Below are positions 55,998-64,000 of a stretch of 64,000 bases of DNA, in pieces. The notes below the pieces were generated by a model. That model searched no databases, was not told the DNA's origin, and saw nothing but the letters and a program-made list of their open reading frames with translations. The first letter of the stretch is position 1. Every line of letters starts with the position of its first letter. This DNA comes from Schistosoma mansoni. Lineage: Eukaryota; Platyhelminthes; Trematoda; Strigeidida; Schistosomatidae. The position numbers and the translations under genes were made by a program. Where the stretch lies: positions 744,001 through 808,000 of the forward strand of contig NW_017386006.1 in the NCBI RefSeq assembly GCF_000237925.1. The letters run 5' to 3'.

Positions 55998-56277
55998 GTC
56001 CACCAAGTCAGGTCACTATCCTAAATTATACTATACATTACTGCGACGAAACGTTGTCAACCGCAATAGAAAGACTTTGAAACGTCACGCTCTAAATCAG
56101 ATTTACTCCCTGTATTCTGACATAAACGAGATACAGATGAATGTTTTTCGCAGAAAGTATGCAGTAGATGATTTAACTGATGATTTAAAAATACCTTTTA
56201 TGGACTATGTTACGAATATTATGAATCATAGATCAGGAAAGAAACTCTTTTGTTCAAATATTAGTCTTTTAATATGA
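55998..56277 (+). CDS. possible terminal exon of an unrecognised host gene
   Basis: TTAATTTTTTCGACAG gives a good acceptor ending at 55997. One split-codon base is followed by an open frame of 92 codons to TGA: STKSGHYPKLYYTLLRRNVV, NRNRKTLKRHALNQIYSLYS, DINEIQMNVFRRKYAVDDLT, DDLKIPFMDYVTNIMNHRSG, KKLFCSNISLLI. It is rich in charged and aromatic residues, looks helical, and is unlike translated repeats here. AATAAA follows at about 56335. No partner exons were identified and no family recognised; a retrocopy cannot be excluded. Confidence 0.45.
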
Positions 56278-56899
56278 TGGGGATCTTTAATAGATTAAAA
56301 TAATTCCCGTAACTAACTGATGTTTTCTTTTCATAATAAATTACTATTACTTGATGAAAAAAAGGATGAAATCAATGTTTCTATGACAGAACTATACTTG
56401 GTATATACAATATAATTACTAATTAATAAAATGAATTATTATTTATTTTACACACATTAATTACATAATCCTGTTTCCATGTATTAATATCAGTCGACCG
56501 TAAATTTTTTTCAAAAAAAAGAAATCAGATTGTATTTTCTTTTAGATTTATAGAATAGTTAAATATGATGAATTGAAATAGACTATCTTGTATGTATAAG
56601 GCACAACTGATTGCATTTAATTATATTCATCTGTATAAAGGATTATTGCTTAAAGGATTACTTGTATTGTATAGATTAGTTTCTATGAAGGGAATATTTG
56701 ACTATCATTTATCATTTTACTGATCATTTGAAATATCCTATATATACTGTGAAGCATTGTTTTTTTTTGATTATCTATGACTAGACATTTCAATGATATC
56801 CTTTAATATATCTAATTATCTATAATTATAGTTAATACACTTGTGAGAAATCATCTCCATAGAAGACAATGTAGTCTAGAAACTTGCAATGTAAGTATA

Positions 56900-57360
56900 G
56901 ACGAAGATGGATGATGGCTAGCAGTGGAATCCAGGAAGCTGGTTCCGTTCTATTTAGGACTTGTTAGCTGGATATACCTCCATCTCAGAGTTGATGTTCA
57001 CTCCGATTCAAACGCCATTATGTTATCCGCTTACCTACTGAGTCCTGATAGCCACTTACTTGTGCAATAGGGTAAAGTTTTAAATTCACTTGGTATTGTT
57101 TACTCGAAGCTAGCGGTACTGGGTTTGAGTCCCATAGTGAACACCAATTCTGGGATGAAGGTACGTCCAGCTGACAAGTCTCAAAAAGGACGAAATGCAC
57201 ATCCTGTATTTCAATGATAGCCACTGTCCAACTTTGGCTTATAATGCTTGTGAATTAAGGCAATATCGAGGTAATCCTCATGTGATGCATGTATGCCAAT
57301 AAGAGACTGACCAACTGCAGTCGTAAACATCAATGCGAAAATTCAAGTAAAAAATACCAA
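56900..57360. repeat. Sm-alpha SINE inverted pair
   Basis: The - copy (56900-57112) has a worn ribozyme and lost box B. The + copy (57113-57360) has box B (GTACTGGGTTTGAGTCCC), a ribozyme with CTGACAA in place of CTGACGA, and the tail to AATACCAAATGAATTT. Confidence 0.78.
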
Positions 57361-57429
57361 ATGAATTTGGTCCAATGTATTTAACTAAAAGTTAAATTAA
57401 ACAGCGATGTGGTGTCCAAGTTTTTTTTC

Positions 57430-57745
57430 TAGCATTTTGAGTCCTGATGAGAAGCTGTAACTAGTGAAGTTTAAACATATCAGGGTTGAGATAATTATCA
57501 ATTGCAAGCAATAGATGAGGGTTACACAACACTATGAATTAATTGAGGTTAGAAATATACATTATTGAATACCAGCCCAATAGTCTAGAGGTTAGGCGTA
57601 CACACACGAGTCTAAAAGTCCCGAATTCGATTCAATGATATAGGGTCATGGATGTGCACTGTTGAGTAGTCTTATACTGAGTTGAAATAGCTATCTAGTA
57701 TTTCCGGGTCTTATATTATTAGTCTGGGTAATGTCAGTTCATGAC
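57430..57745 (+). repeat. SINE-B copy, worn
   Basis: Far tail relic, box A (CAGCCCAATAGTCTAGAGG), box B (CGAATTCGATTC), a ribozyme relic (GTTGAGTAGTCTTATACTGA) and tail (CTAGTATTTCCGGGTC). Ribozyme dead. Confidence 0.6.
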
Positions 57746-58099
57746 TTACACTTTAAAAATAATATAATCCAGGGTTTGGATCTTAAATATCATAACCGAT
57801 ATTTTCCGTGATACTGACATACTAAAAATCTTATAAACATTTTTTATAATCAGGAATAAACCATAGTCATACAAATTGATTCTTATTCAGTAGATCATAT
57901 GGATGTTTCTATGCTAGTATTCTTTGAGTTTACCTTGAATTACATTGCTCCAAGTTCACTCTCTGTTATAATGTAGATTTGTAATGTTATTTCTTTAATA
58001 ATATTCAAATGATAGTTATAACGTGACATTTATATTAGGTTGTTACAACAATGTATTTACAAGCGAAATCATACAATAAACAAAAGTTTTCAGCATTTA

Positions 58100-58380
58100 T
58101 AAGCAAATATGGATAGTGCCTAGCAATGGAATACAGGACGCGCGCTGGATGTACCTGATGTTCACTCTGGAACTTGAACCAGCTGACGAGTCCGAAATAG
58201 GACGAAACGCGCTTCAAACTGGATTCCATTGCTAGCCACTATCCATCATTGCTTACAATGCTTGTGAAATAAGGCAATATCGAGGCGATAGGCACAGTAT
58301 GCACATATGGCTAATAAGAGGCTGACCTGTCGCAGTCCTAAGCATCAATAGGAAGATTCAAACAAACAATACTAAGTTAA
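58100..58380. repeat. Sm-alpha SINE, rearranged inverted pair
   Basis: A - strand tail up to the cleavage-site side (GAATACAGGACGCGC) is joined to a short - strand middle (GCTGGATGTACCTGATGTTC) and then flips into + ribozyme and full tail (58181-58380). The + ribozyme (58183-58215) keeps CTGACGA, stem II GTCCGAAATAGGAC and GAAA, but reads GCGCTTC at the cleavage site. Confidence 0.8.
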
Positions 58381-58556
58381 TTTCAGTATTTAATTAAAAT
58401 GCAATTCCTGTATATATAGTGTCTTTATATTAATTACATTAGGTTGTTTGTGTACAATAAATTGTTAATTAGGAATAGTTTTACACAGAAAATTGTATTC
58501 CTCATATTTATTTAACGTATCAAACTTAATTCTCCATTGTGATCTTTGTTGTGCAC

Positions 58557-58625
58557 AGTGCTTCCAGGTTTTCCATGGTGGTCTATCTTCAATTAGCTCA
58601 TGATCCCAACTATATAAAATTTGAT
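58557..58625 (+). repeat. SINE-B tail starting at the ribozyme cleavage site
   Basis: Begins CAGTGCTTCCAGGTTTTCCA, exactly the sequence that follows the GUC cleavage triplet in other SINE-B copies, with no ribozyme before it, and continues to CCCAACTATATAAAATTT. This is what insertion of a self-cleaved RNA's 5' end would leave. Confidence 0.7.
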
Positions 58626-59220
58626 AAATTATCAGATGTATACTGTAAACTCACTTTTTCCTGAAAGAATGTTTATATAACCATTGAGAAAAATATGAAA
58701 AACTTATCCATTTGACTGAAAATGATGTCTAATTCTCAAGTTTGATTTTCGAGGTTAATAAAGATGACGTTCATTTAAAAAAAAAAGCACATCATAAGAT
58801 TTTGCCTAAGTATCACAACTTTCTATTAGCCTATTACATGAGATAACTTTTGCATTATTTATACTTTTGAGTTGTCATGTAGTTTGAATTAGGCTTCTTG
58901 AAAGTGAGAGATTATTAGGATAATCGTAAATAATGTTTATGACTAGACACTTATTTATCATTATTGAATATTGAATAATTGATAAAGAACTGATCATGTA
59001 TATAAATTCTGTATATGTAGACAATTTTGTGATAATTTTGCTTTTTTCCATGATTAATTCTTGTTTTCTTCATTGATACATGTCTGACTATGATGTAAGT
59101 GACCAACTTAAAGATATAATGTCAGTTATGAAACACTATAAAGGGATCAGCAATCTATGTGTAAAACCTTAATTCATGTTATATGTTATTTCTTCCGTTT
59201 TTGTCACATATCTATATTTA

Positions 59221-59681
59221 TTATCAGAAGGGGTTTTGTGGAGATTTAGTATTTATCATAGTTGAAAGCGTGAGTCACTTGAAGCTAGACCACTATGGAG
59301 AACCTGGAAACACTGGAAGGCCGTTTCGTCCTATTATGGGACTCCTCACCAGTGCGCATCCACGAACCCGCTCTCGCGAGATTCGAAACCAGGACCTACC
59401 AGTCTCGAGCCGAAGCCCTTAACCGATAGACCACTGAGCTGGCATCCAACGGTGTTAATGTCTAACTTCAACTGATCCACGAAGTTGAGCGACCATTCAC
59501 CAATTGTCTTCAGTGAGTTCCTATCTCACAACAGACGTGGTTTTGAACTCCACTGGTCACTGCTTCTCACTAGAGCTCCTAGATATACTTCTCGAAGTCA
59601 CTAGTGAGCATATGATTATATTAATTATCAGAAGGGGTTTTGTGGAGATTTAGTATTTATCATAGTTGAAAGCGTGAGTCA
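59221..59681 (-). repeat. SINE-B copy with 57-base identical terminal repeats
   Basis: 59221-59277 (TTATCAGAAGGGGTTTTGTG to GCGTGAGTCA) recurs without change at 59625-59681. Between: tail, ribozyme, box B (CCTGGTTTCGAATCTC), box A (GCTCAGTGGTCTATCGG) and far tail. The ribozyme has GTGAGGA for CTGAGGA and a stem III change, so it is probably inactive. Identity of the ends suggests a young or gene-converted copy. Confidence 0.88.
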
Positions 59682-59689
59682 AGCTGGTG

Positions 59690-59943
59690 GTGAACTCAAG
59701 AAAAGAAAAGAAAAATATGAGACTTATGAAATATCTAGACAAACAGGTTCCAGAAATGAAATTCCCACCTAATCCAGGTCAGTACGTACACAATTTTTCC
59801 AGTATAAAGCTTGATATGACTGAGTTAGAAGCGTTATCATTAGGCCCTAAGTTTTGTGATTTTATCTATATTTAATGCTCGTAAAGAAATGATCTTGATT
59901 TTGAAAAGTTTATTTATGTAAATGCTTATACAGGACTCCAAAT
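59690..59943 (+). mobile_element. Penelope-like element N-terminal fragment
   Basis: The 59687-59875 frame holds QYVHNFSSIKLDMTELEALS, LGPKFCDF, followed in another frame by DLDFEKFIYVNAYTGLQ. This matches the N-terminal stretch of schistosome Penelope-like proteins (NLSSxxLxxxELExLSxGxKFC, then LDxExQFENLYxQT). It starts directly at the end of the SINE-B copy. Confidence 0.55.
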
Positions 59944-59955
59944 TGTCTGGACTGT

Positions 59956-60243
59956 TGTAGTGAACGAGAACTCAGGTGGGAAGGACCAATTTATTGTTTA
60001 ATATAAAATTATTGTGTCTCCATAAAATATGTAAGCCATACATCAAATACTTTAGTTGCTCATCTATCAGTTTTTTCTTATAAACCTCGTCGTTCCTTCA
60101 TTCCTGTTGTTATTACAATTACTCTTTGTTTACATTCTTGTTTTCTTCATTTCGATCTTCACAATCTTCTGCTGCCAGGCGTACCACATCTGATTAGTGT
60201 TGCATACTACTTATGTCCATCCACTTAAGTAGCATACACCACA
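59956..60243 (-). mobile_element. fossil solo LTR, family L1
   Basis: From TGTAGTGAACGAGAACTCAG to AAGTAGCATACACCACA, 288 bases. Flanks do not match. Confidence 0.68.
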
Positions 60244-60524
60244 TTATATCTTCAAATCTAAACAGCTGTAGTCAATTACTCAAGCTGAAAATTAATTTAT
60301 CATATAGATATTAGTTAATTGGAGAAATCTCTGTGAAGATTATTGAAATTATGATGGCAACTAAGAAAGTTTGTTTTATGTTCTACAGTAAATTATTTTA
60401 CAAAAGACAAGTGTACGGTAAAATACGTTGAGTATGCAAGTTAGCAAACGTTTTACTTAGAAAGGATTATGAATACGTTGTTTTCGAAATAATAAAATAT
60501 TTAATGGTCCGGGATCTGATCAAT

Positions 60525-60938
60525 TGTTACCGAAATATACAAATCATCAAGTCTCGTATAAAATTAACGACTCAATTTGCTTTAGTGCAAAACGGAATAA
60601 GTCAAATACGAGAATGGATGTTTGAATACACATATTTTGTACACTCACTGATCTGGACAGGAGATCAGAGTGATGAAACGAAGGAAGCGAAATGACATGG
60701 AGTGGAGAAGGCATGTGAACCAACTCAAGCGTTAATCAATATTTATAGCTTGATAAAATAATTTACAGACATGTGATGAATAGGATAAAAAGTGTACAAA
60801 CGCATACGCTGACATAAAACAGTCATGGTTGATGGGTGAATAATTGACAAAGTCAAAACGTAACTCAAGAAGAACGAATAAACTAGCCTGTCAAGAAGCT
60901 AGAATAAGCTATGTGGGCTCAACTTAGTAACTGACACT

Positions 60939-60941
<3 letters not shown>
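60525..60941 (+). mobile_element. fossil LTR-like repeat, family L3
   Basis: TGTTACCGAAATATACAAAT to AACTGACACTACA, 417 bases, the partner of 45436-45857 in the same orientation. A (TA)n run follows at 60943-60972. Confidence 0.5.
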
Positions 60942-60974
<33 letters not shown>

Positions 60975-60975
<1 letters not shown>

Positions 60976-61150
60976 TTGAATTCATGAGTCGATTTAAGCT
61001 AAACCACCATTCAAAACCTGAAAGCGCTGAAAGGTTGTTTTGTCTTAGTATGGGATTCTTCAGGTTTTCGCTGATGATCTAGCTTAGAGTGACTCATGAA
61101 TTCAACTATCAAAGTTACTACAATCTCCACAAATCCCCATTCTAATAACA
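60975..61150. repeat. SINE-B tail-ribozyme inverted pair
   Basis: The - part (60975-61063) runs tail to worn ribozyme (GTATGGGATTCTTCAGG); at that point it flips into + tail (TTTTCGCTGATGATCTAGCT to CAATCTCCACAAATCCCCAT). A compact hairpin of two tails. Confidence 0.7.
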
Positions 61151-61154
61151 ATTT

Positions 61155-61400
61155 GTGTCTTAAGCAGAGATGGATAGTGGCTAGCAGTGGGATCCAGGAC
61201 GCGCGTTTCATCCTATTTGGGACTCGTCAGCTGGATGTACCTACATCTCAGAGTTGATGTTCACTATGGGACTCGAACCCAGTACCCTCACTTCAAACGC
61301 CATCGCGTTATCCACTCGGCCACTGAGTCCTGACCAGTTGCAGTCCTAACAAATCGATGGGAAGATTCAAACAAGCAATACTCAATGAGTTTAATTTGTG
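61155..61400. repeat. Sm-alpha SINE inverted pair, well kept
   Basis: The - copy (61155-61332) has an intact ribozyme, box B (GTACTGGGTTCGAGTCCC) and box A (CAGTGGCCGAGTGGATAACG). After CTGAGTCCTG it flips into + tail (ACCAGTTGCAGTCCTAAC to CAATACTCAATGAGTTTAAT). Confidence 0.85.
61198..61230 (-). ncRNA. hammerhead ribozyme (Sm-alpha), core intact
   Basis: Read on the - strand: CTGACGA, GTCCCAAATAGGAT (closing G-U), GAAA, ACGCGCGTC. All core bases and stem III match consensus. Together with consensus Pol III boxes next to it, the best candidate for an expressible unit in the window. Confidence 0.85.
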
Positions 61401-61934
61401 TCTTAGTTCATATTTCTTCTTTGATATACAATCTGAATTATTAAATAATGAATTATACAATGACAAAAAGACAAAAATATCTAATCTTAAGTCTTTTAAT
61501 TAAAAGAGAAGGTAGTTTTTTTTTCATTTTTTATGTTTGTATATGGATACAAGTATGTTCTTGTACTTGTACTATCTCCATAGTTCATCATCAATTTTAT
61601 TGTGTGTTCTTTTTCAATCTTCTAAGAAGTAATGTTTACATGCTTACACACTGTTTTTTCCCCATCCCATTTTATTGTAAAATTGTATATTCTATGTATA
61701 TATATGATTAGTGAAAATACATCAGATAAACATTATATTTACTGTACCAATAAAAAAATTACCTTCCCTTTATCTTGGGATCAAACAGAAAAAACCCAAT
61801 TGAAAAGAGATCAAAGATAAAAGATTTCATTGTAGTTCAAATTTAGTAATTAATATAAGTATTGGTTATAAAGAACAGAGAGAAAAAAAGATGAAATACA
61901 AACATTAAGTAATTAATCAAATGTTTTTACAAAG

Positions 61935-61990
61935 AAAATTAAAACTCCCTTTCCCCCCCTCTTTCTCTCTCTCTCTATATATATATAGGA
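61935..61990. repeat. (CT)n / (TA)n microsatellite
   Basis: CCCCCCTCTTTCTCTCTCTC runs into TATATATATATA. A smaller (CT)n lies near 52303-52316. Confidence 0.85.
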
Positions 61991-62482
61991 AGGAAAGAGA
62001 TAGAGAATGAATTTTCACCGACTTGTTTTCAGTTGATTCAATTCAAAGATACACTTGTACATTTTTTAATCAACATTAAAAAGTAAATTTAATTTCAAGT
62101 AACCCGTAAAAATGAGTTATTCGTTTGTAGTGAATTGTTTCTCAATAGTTCAATTAATAATATAGCGAAAACCGTTTCTTTTTATTCTATAAAACTTGGT
62201 GAAAACAGCAATAAATCTAAGAAAAAAATAGGTTCAGTCAATAGTTATGCTGAATCTTTATGTTCATGAATGTCAAGTTTCTTTCATAACATGAAGTCCT
62301 ATAAATGGAGAAAACTATATATTATACTATCTCTAGCATTCCGCGTAAAGTGAAATCTATTTTGTCCGATAGAAAACATGAGAGTAAAATATGTTTCACA
62401 ATTTGTTATGAATCGTTTTGTGCAATAACTTTTTTTAATACACAAACGTCGATGTTACGAATAGAATCTAGGCAAAATTTAC

Positions 62483-62567
62483 AATAGGACGAAACAGTTG
62501 TCCAGTGCTTCCAGGTTTTCCAGGGTGATCTAGCTTCAATTGACTCATTGTCTCAACTATTAAAACC
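62483..62567 (+). repeat. SINE-B ribozyme half and tail
   Basis: AATAGGACGAAACAGTTGTCC is the 3' half of stem II, GAAA, and stem III of the hammerhead, followed by AGTGCTTCCAGGTTTTCCAG and the tail to GTCTCAACTATTAAAAC. 5'-truncated inside stem II. Confidence 0.75.
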
Positions 62568-62716
62568 TTATTTAATTACTATTTCACTTACTTGAATATA
62601 TATCTAAGGATGTTTACTATGTATGCTATATTCGAAATTATTACTTTTCATCTTTTTGTTGCAGTATTTAGTTCTTCACCAAATGATAATTATAAACGAC
62701 CTGCTTGAGTATCTAG

Positions 62717-62860
62717 GTTACCTGTTCCTACCATCCAAATATTTCGAAAACTTATCTGATCTTCGTTTGTTTTAATACATCATCATATTGATTAATCGCA
62801 TAACCTATCCAGGCACGTTTATGAGAAGTTTACGACCTTTCGCAATACAAGTTACAAAGA
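62717..62860 (+). repeat. unnamed repeat, second copy of 17407-17550
   Basis: TTACCTGTTCCTACCATCCA, GATTAATCGCATAACCTATC, CAGGCACGTTTATGAG and TTTCGCAATACAAGTTAC align block by block with 17407-17550. Confidence 0.5.
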
Positions 62861-63104
62861 AGTACAATCAGTAACATCCTGATGGCTGGTACTTTCCATT
62901 GAAAAGAATGAACATTATTCAGATGTCAATTCCTGAACTGTTAACATCTAACTGGTGATCAACCCATATTTATTGTCAGGATCGATCAAATAGTGAAAAA
63001 GGTAAATCAATTACACCACAGCACTCTTTTTTTATCTACAAATTGACGAATCAACATATTTTTAGTTTTTCAAAATTATTAACCTTTCCAAAACATAACT
63101 ACCT

Positions 63105-63225
63105 TAAATTCACTTAGTATTATCTGTTTGAATCTTTCCATTTATGTTTAGGACTGCAACTGATCAGTCTCTTATTGGCTATATGTGCATACTGTGTGTA
63201 TTGCCTAGATATAGCCTTAATTTAC
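63105..63225 (-). repeat. Sm-alpha tail fragment
   Basis: AAATTCACTTAGTATTATCT, GTTTAGGACTGCAACTGATC, GTGCATACTGTGTGTATTGC, CTTAATTTACAAGG. Only the 3' tail of the SINE; no ribozyme or boxes. Confidence 0.8.
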
Positions 63226-63349
63226 AAGGATAATGAGAAATGAGATATCGGTTTATTATCAGTACAAAATGATTTTTACACATATCATTCATTTTTTGTA
63301 ACATTTATTTGTTATTACATAATCTATATATTCGTAAGAACTAGATAGG

Positions 63350-63440
63350 AACGCCCAGAACAGAATGAGTTGGAGAATGCTGGTCGGTAGCCTATGCTCC
63401 ATTGGGAGTAACAGGCGTAATTATGTAAGTAAGTATATAT
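63350..63440 (+). mobile_element. RTE 3'-end scrap
   Basis: AGTTGGAGAATGCTGGTCGG, TAGCCTATGCTCC (WRMLVGSLCS), then GGGAGTAACAGGCGTAATTA and TGTAAGTAAGTATA. 5'-truncated. Confidence 0.75.
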
Positions 63441-63864
63441 TCATAAACGTTCTTCAATAATAAAAAGATTTTTTTTAATATTTTCTAATTATGTAAATGT
63501 CAAGAAAAAAAAGGAAGAAAACCCTTTCTGTTTGTGTAAAACATTTTTTTCCAAAAAAACAATCAGGTTGTATGATGTCAAAAAGAAAAAAAAAGAAGGA
63601 TGACGTTTGAAGATTGATTTTATTCATGTTTAAAAATTATTTAAGCATGAAAATAAAAAAAAATACATTTTCAAAGATCATGTAGAAAAGTTAAGCCAAT
63701 TAACTTTCTGTTTTTTGAAAAAATGTTTTATTTTTTTAAGTTAAAATATTTTATCTTGAATGTTAACATTTACGGAATAGTGAATTGATCAAGTAATTAA
63801 CCATTTAAAGTCTTTATTGTTACCATGTTAAAAGGAAAATGAAATTACACTCTTATAAAATCAT

Positions 63865-63980
63865 ATATAGTTGAAATCATGAATCAGTTGAAACTAGACC
63901 CCTATGAAAAACTTTGAAGCACTGGATGACCATTTCATCCCATTGTGGGACTCCTTAGCAGTGCGCATGCACGATCCCAC
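63865..63980 (-). repeat. SINE-B tail and ribozyme region
   Basis: TATAGTTGAAATCATGAATC, CTAGACCCCTATGAAAAACT, CACTGGATGACCATTTCATC, TGTGGGACTCCTTAGCAGTG. It stops at CGATCCCACC, before box B. Ribozyme core worn (CTAAGGA). Confidence 0.75.
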
Positions 63981-64000
63981 CTTCTTATTAAGTCAGTTAT

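Noticed and set aside
59310-59345. Hammerhead in the 59221 SINE-B copy
   Set aside because: First core base is changed (GTGAGGA) and stem III is altered; kept only as part of the repeat.

Overview
This window is a stretch of blood-fluke (Schistosoma) nuclear DNA. Four things point there: very AT-rich sequence; tRNA-derived SINEs of the Sm-alpha type that carry a hammerhead ribozyme; RTE/SR2-like, CR1/SR1-like and Penelope-like retroelement fragments whose proteins I recognise from schistosomes; and a host gene with huge repeat-filled introns ending in a 63-base intron. I cannot fix the species from sequence alone.

One host gene is clear. Six exons on the + strand between 4724 and 21148 encode about 196 residues of a neuronal-calcium-sensor-type EF-hand protein closest to the Kv-channel-interacting proteins (KChIP). 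All junctions are in phase with GT..AG introns. The first coding exon or exons lie upstream, unseen. A second possible host exon, with an acceptor, an open frame, a stop and a poly(A) signal, is at 55998-56277 (product not recognised). An open frame at 15465-15941, inside the third KChIP intron, looks like a retrocopy or alternative last exon of an unknown gene.

Most of the rest is transposable-element sediment. (1) Two SINE families with tRNA-like A/B boxes followed by a hammerhead: Sm-alpha (stem III CGC/GCG) and a second family, here 'SINE-B' (stem III CGG/CCG). Many copies are longer than one unit, so the two ends repeat each other, and many are inverted (fold-back) pairs. (2) An RTE-type LINE: one 2.57-kb copy at 7152-9717 with both ends and a 12-bp target-site duplication but with deletions in endonuclease and reverse transcriptase; a 97-bp derivative with the same ends at 6016-6112; and at least seven 3'-end scraps. 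(3) A CR1-like LINE fragment at about 25290-26720. (4) Penelope-like fragments (reverse transcriptase 28885-29129, GIY-YIG endonuclease 43590-44150, N-terminal part 59690-59943) plus fold-back repeats of the kind such elements leave. (5) Many fossil solo LTRs of at least three families, four with clear target-site duplications. (6) A 530-bp repeat with a (TAAA)n tail, and (TA)n and other microsatellites. A 200-base run of N lies at 37717-37916.

The most interesting signal is the ribozyme SINE system: two families share one architecture (Pol III promoter, hammerhead, terminal repeats whose outer end falls at or near the ribozyme cleavage site, frequent head-to-head inversion), which suggests movement through self-cleaved, possibly circular or multimeric RNA.
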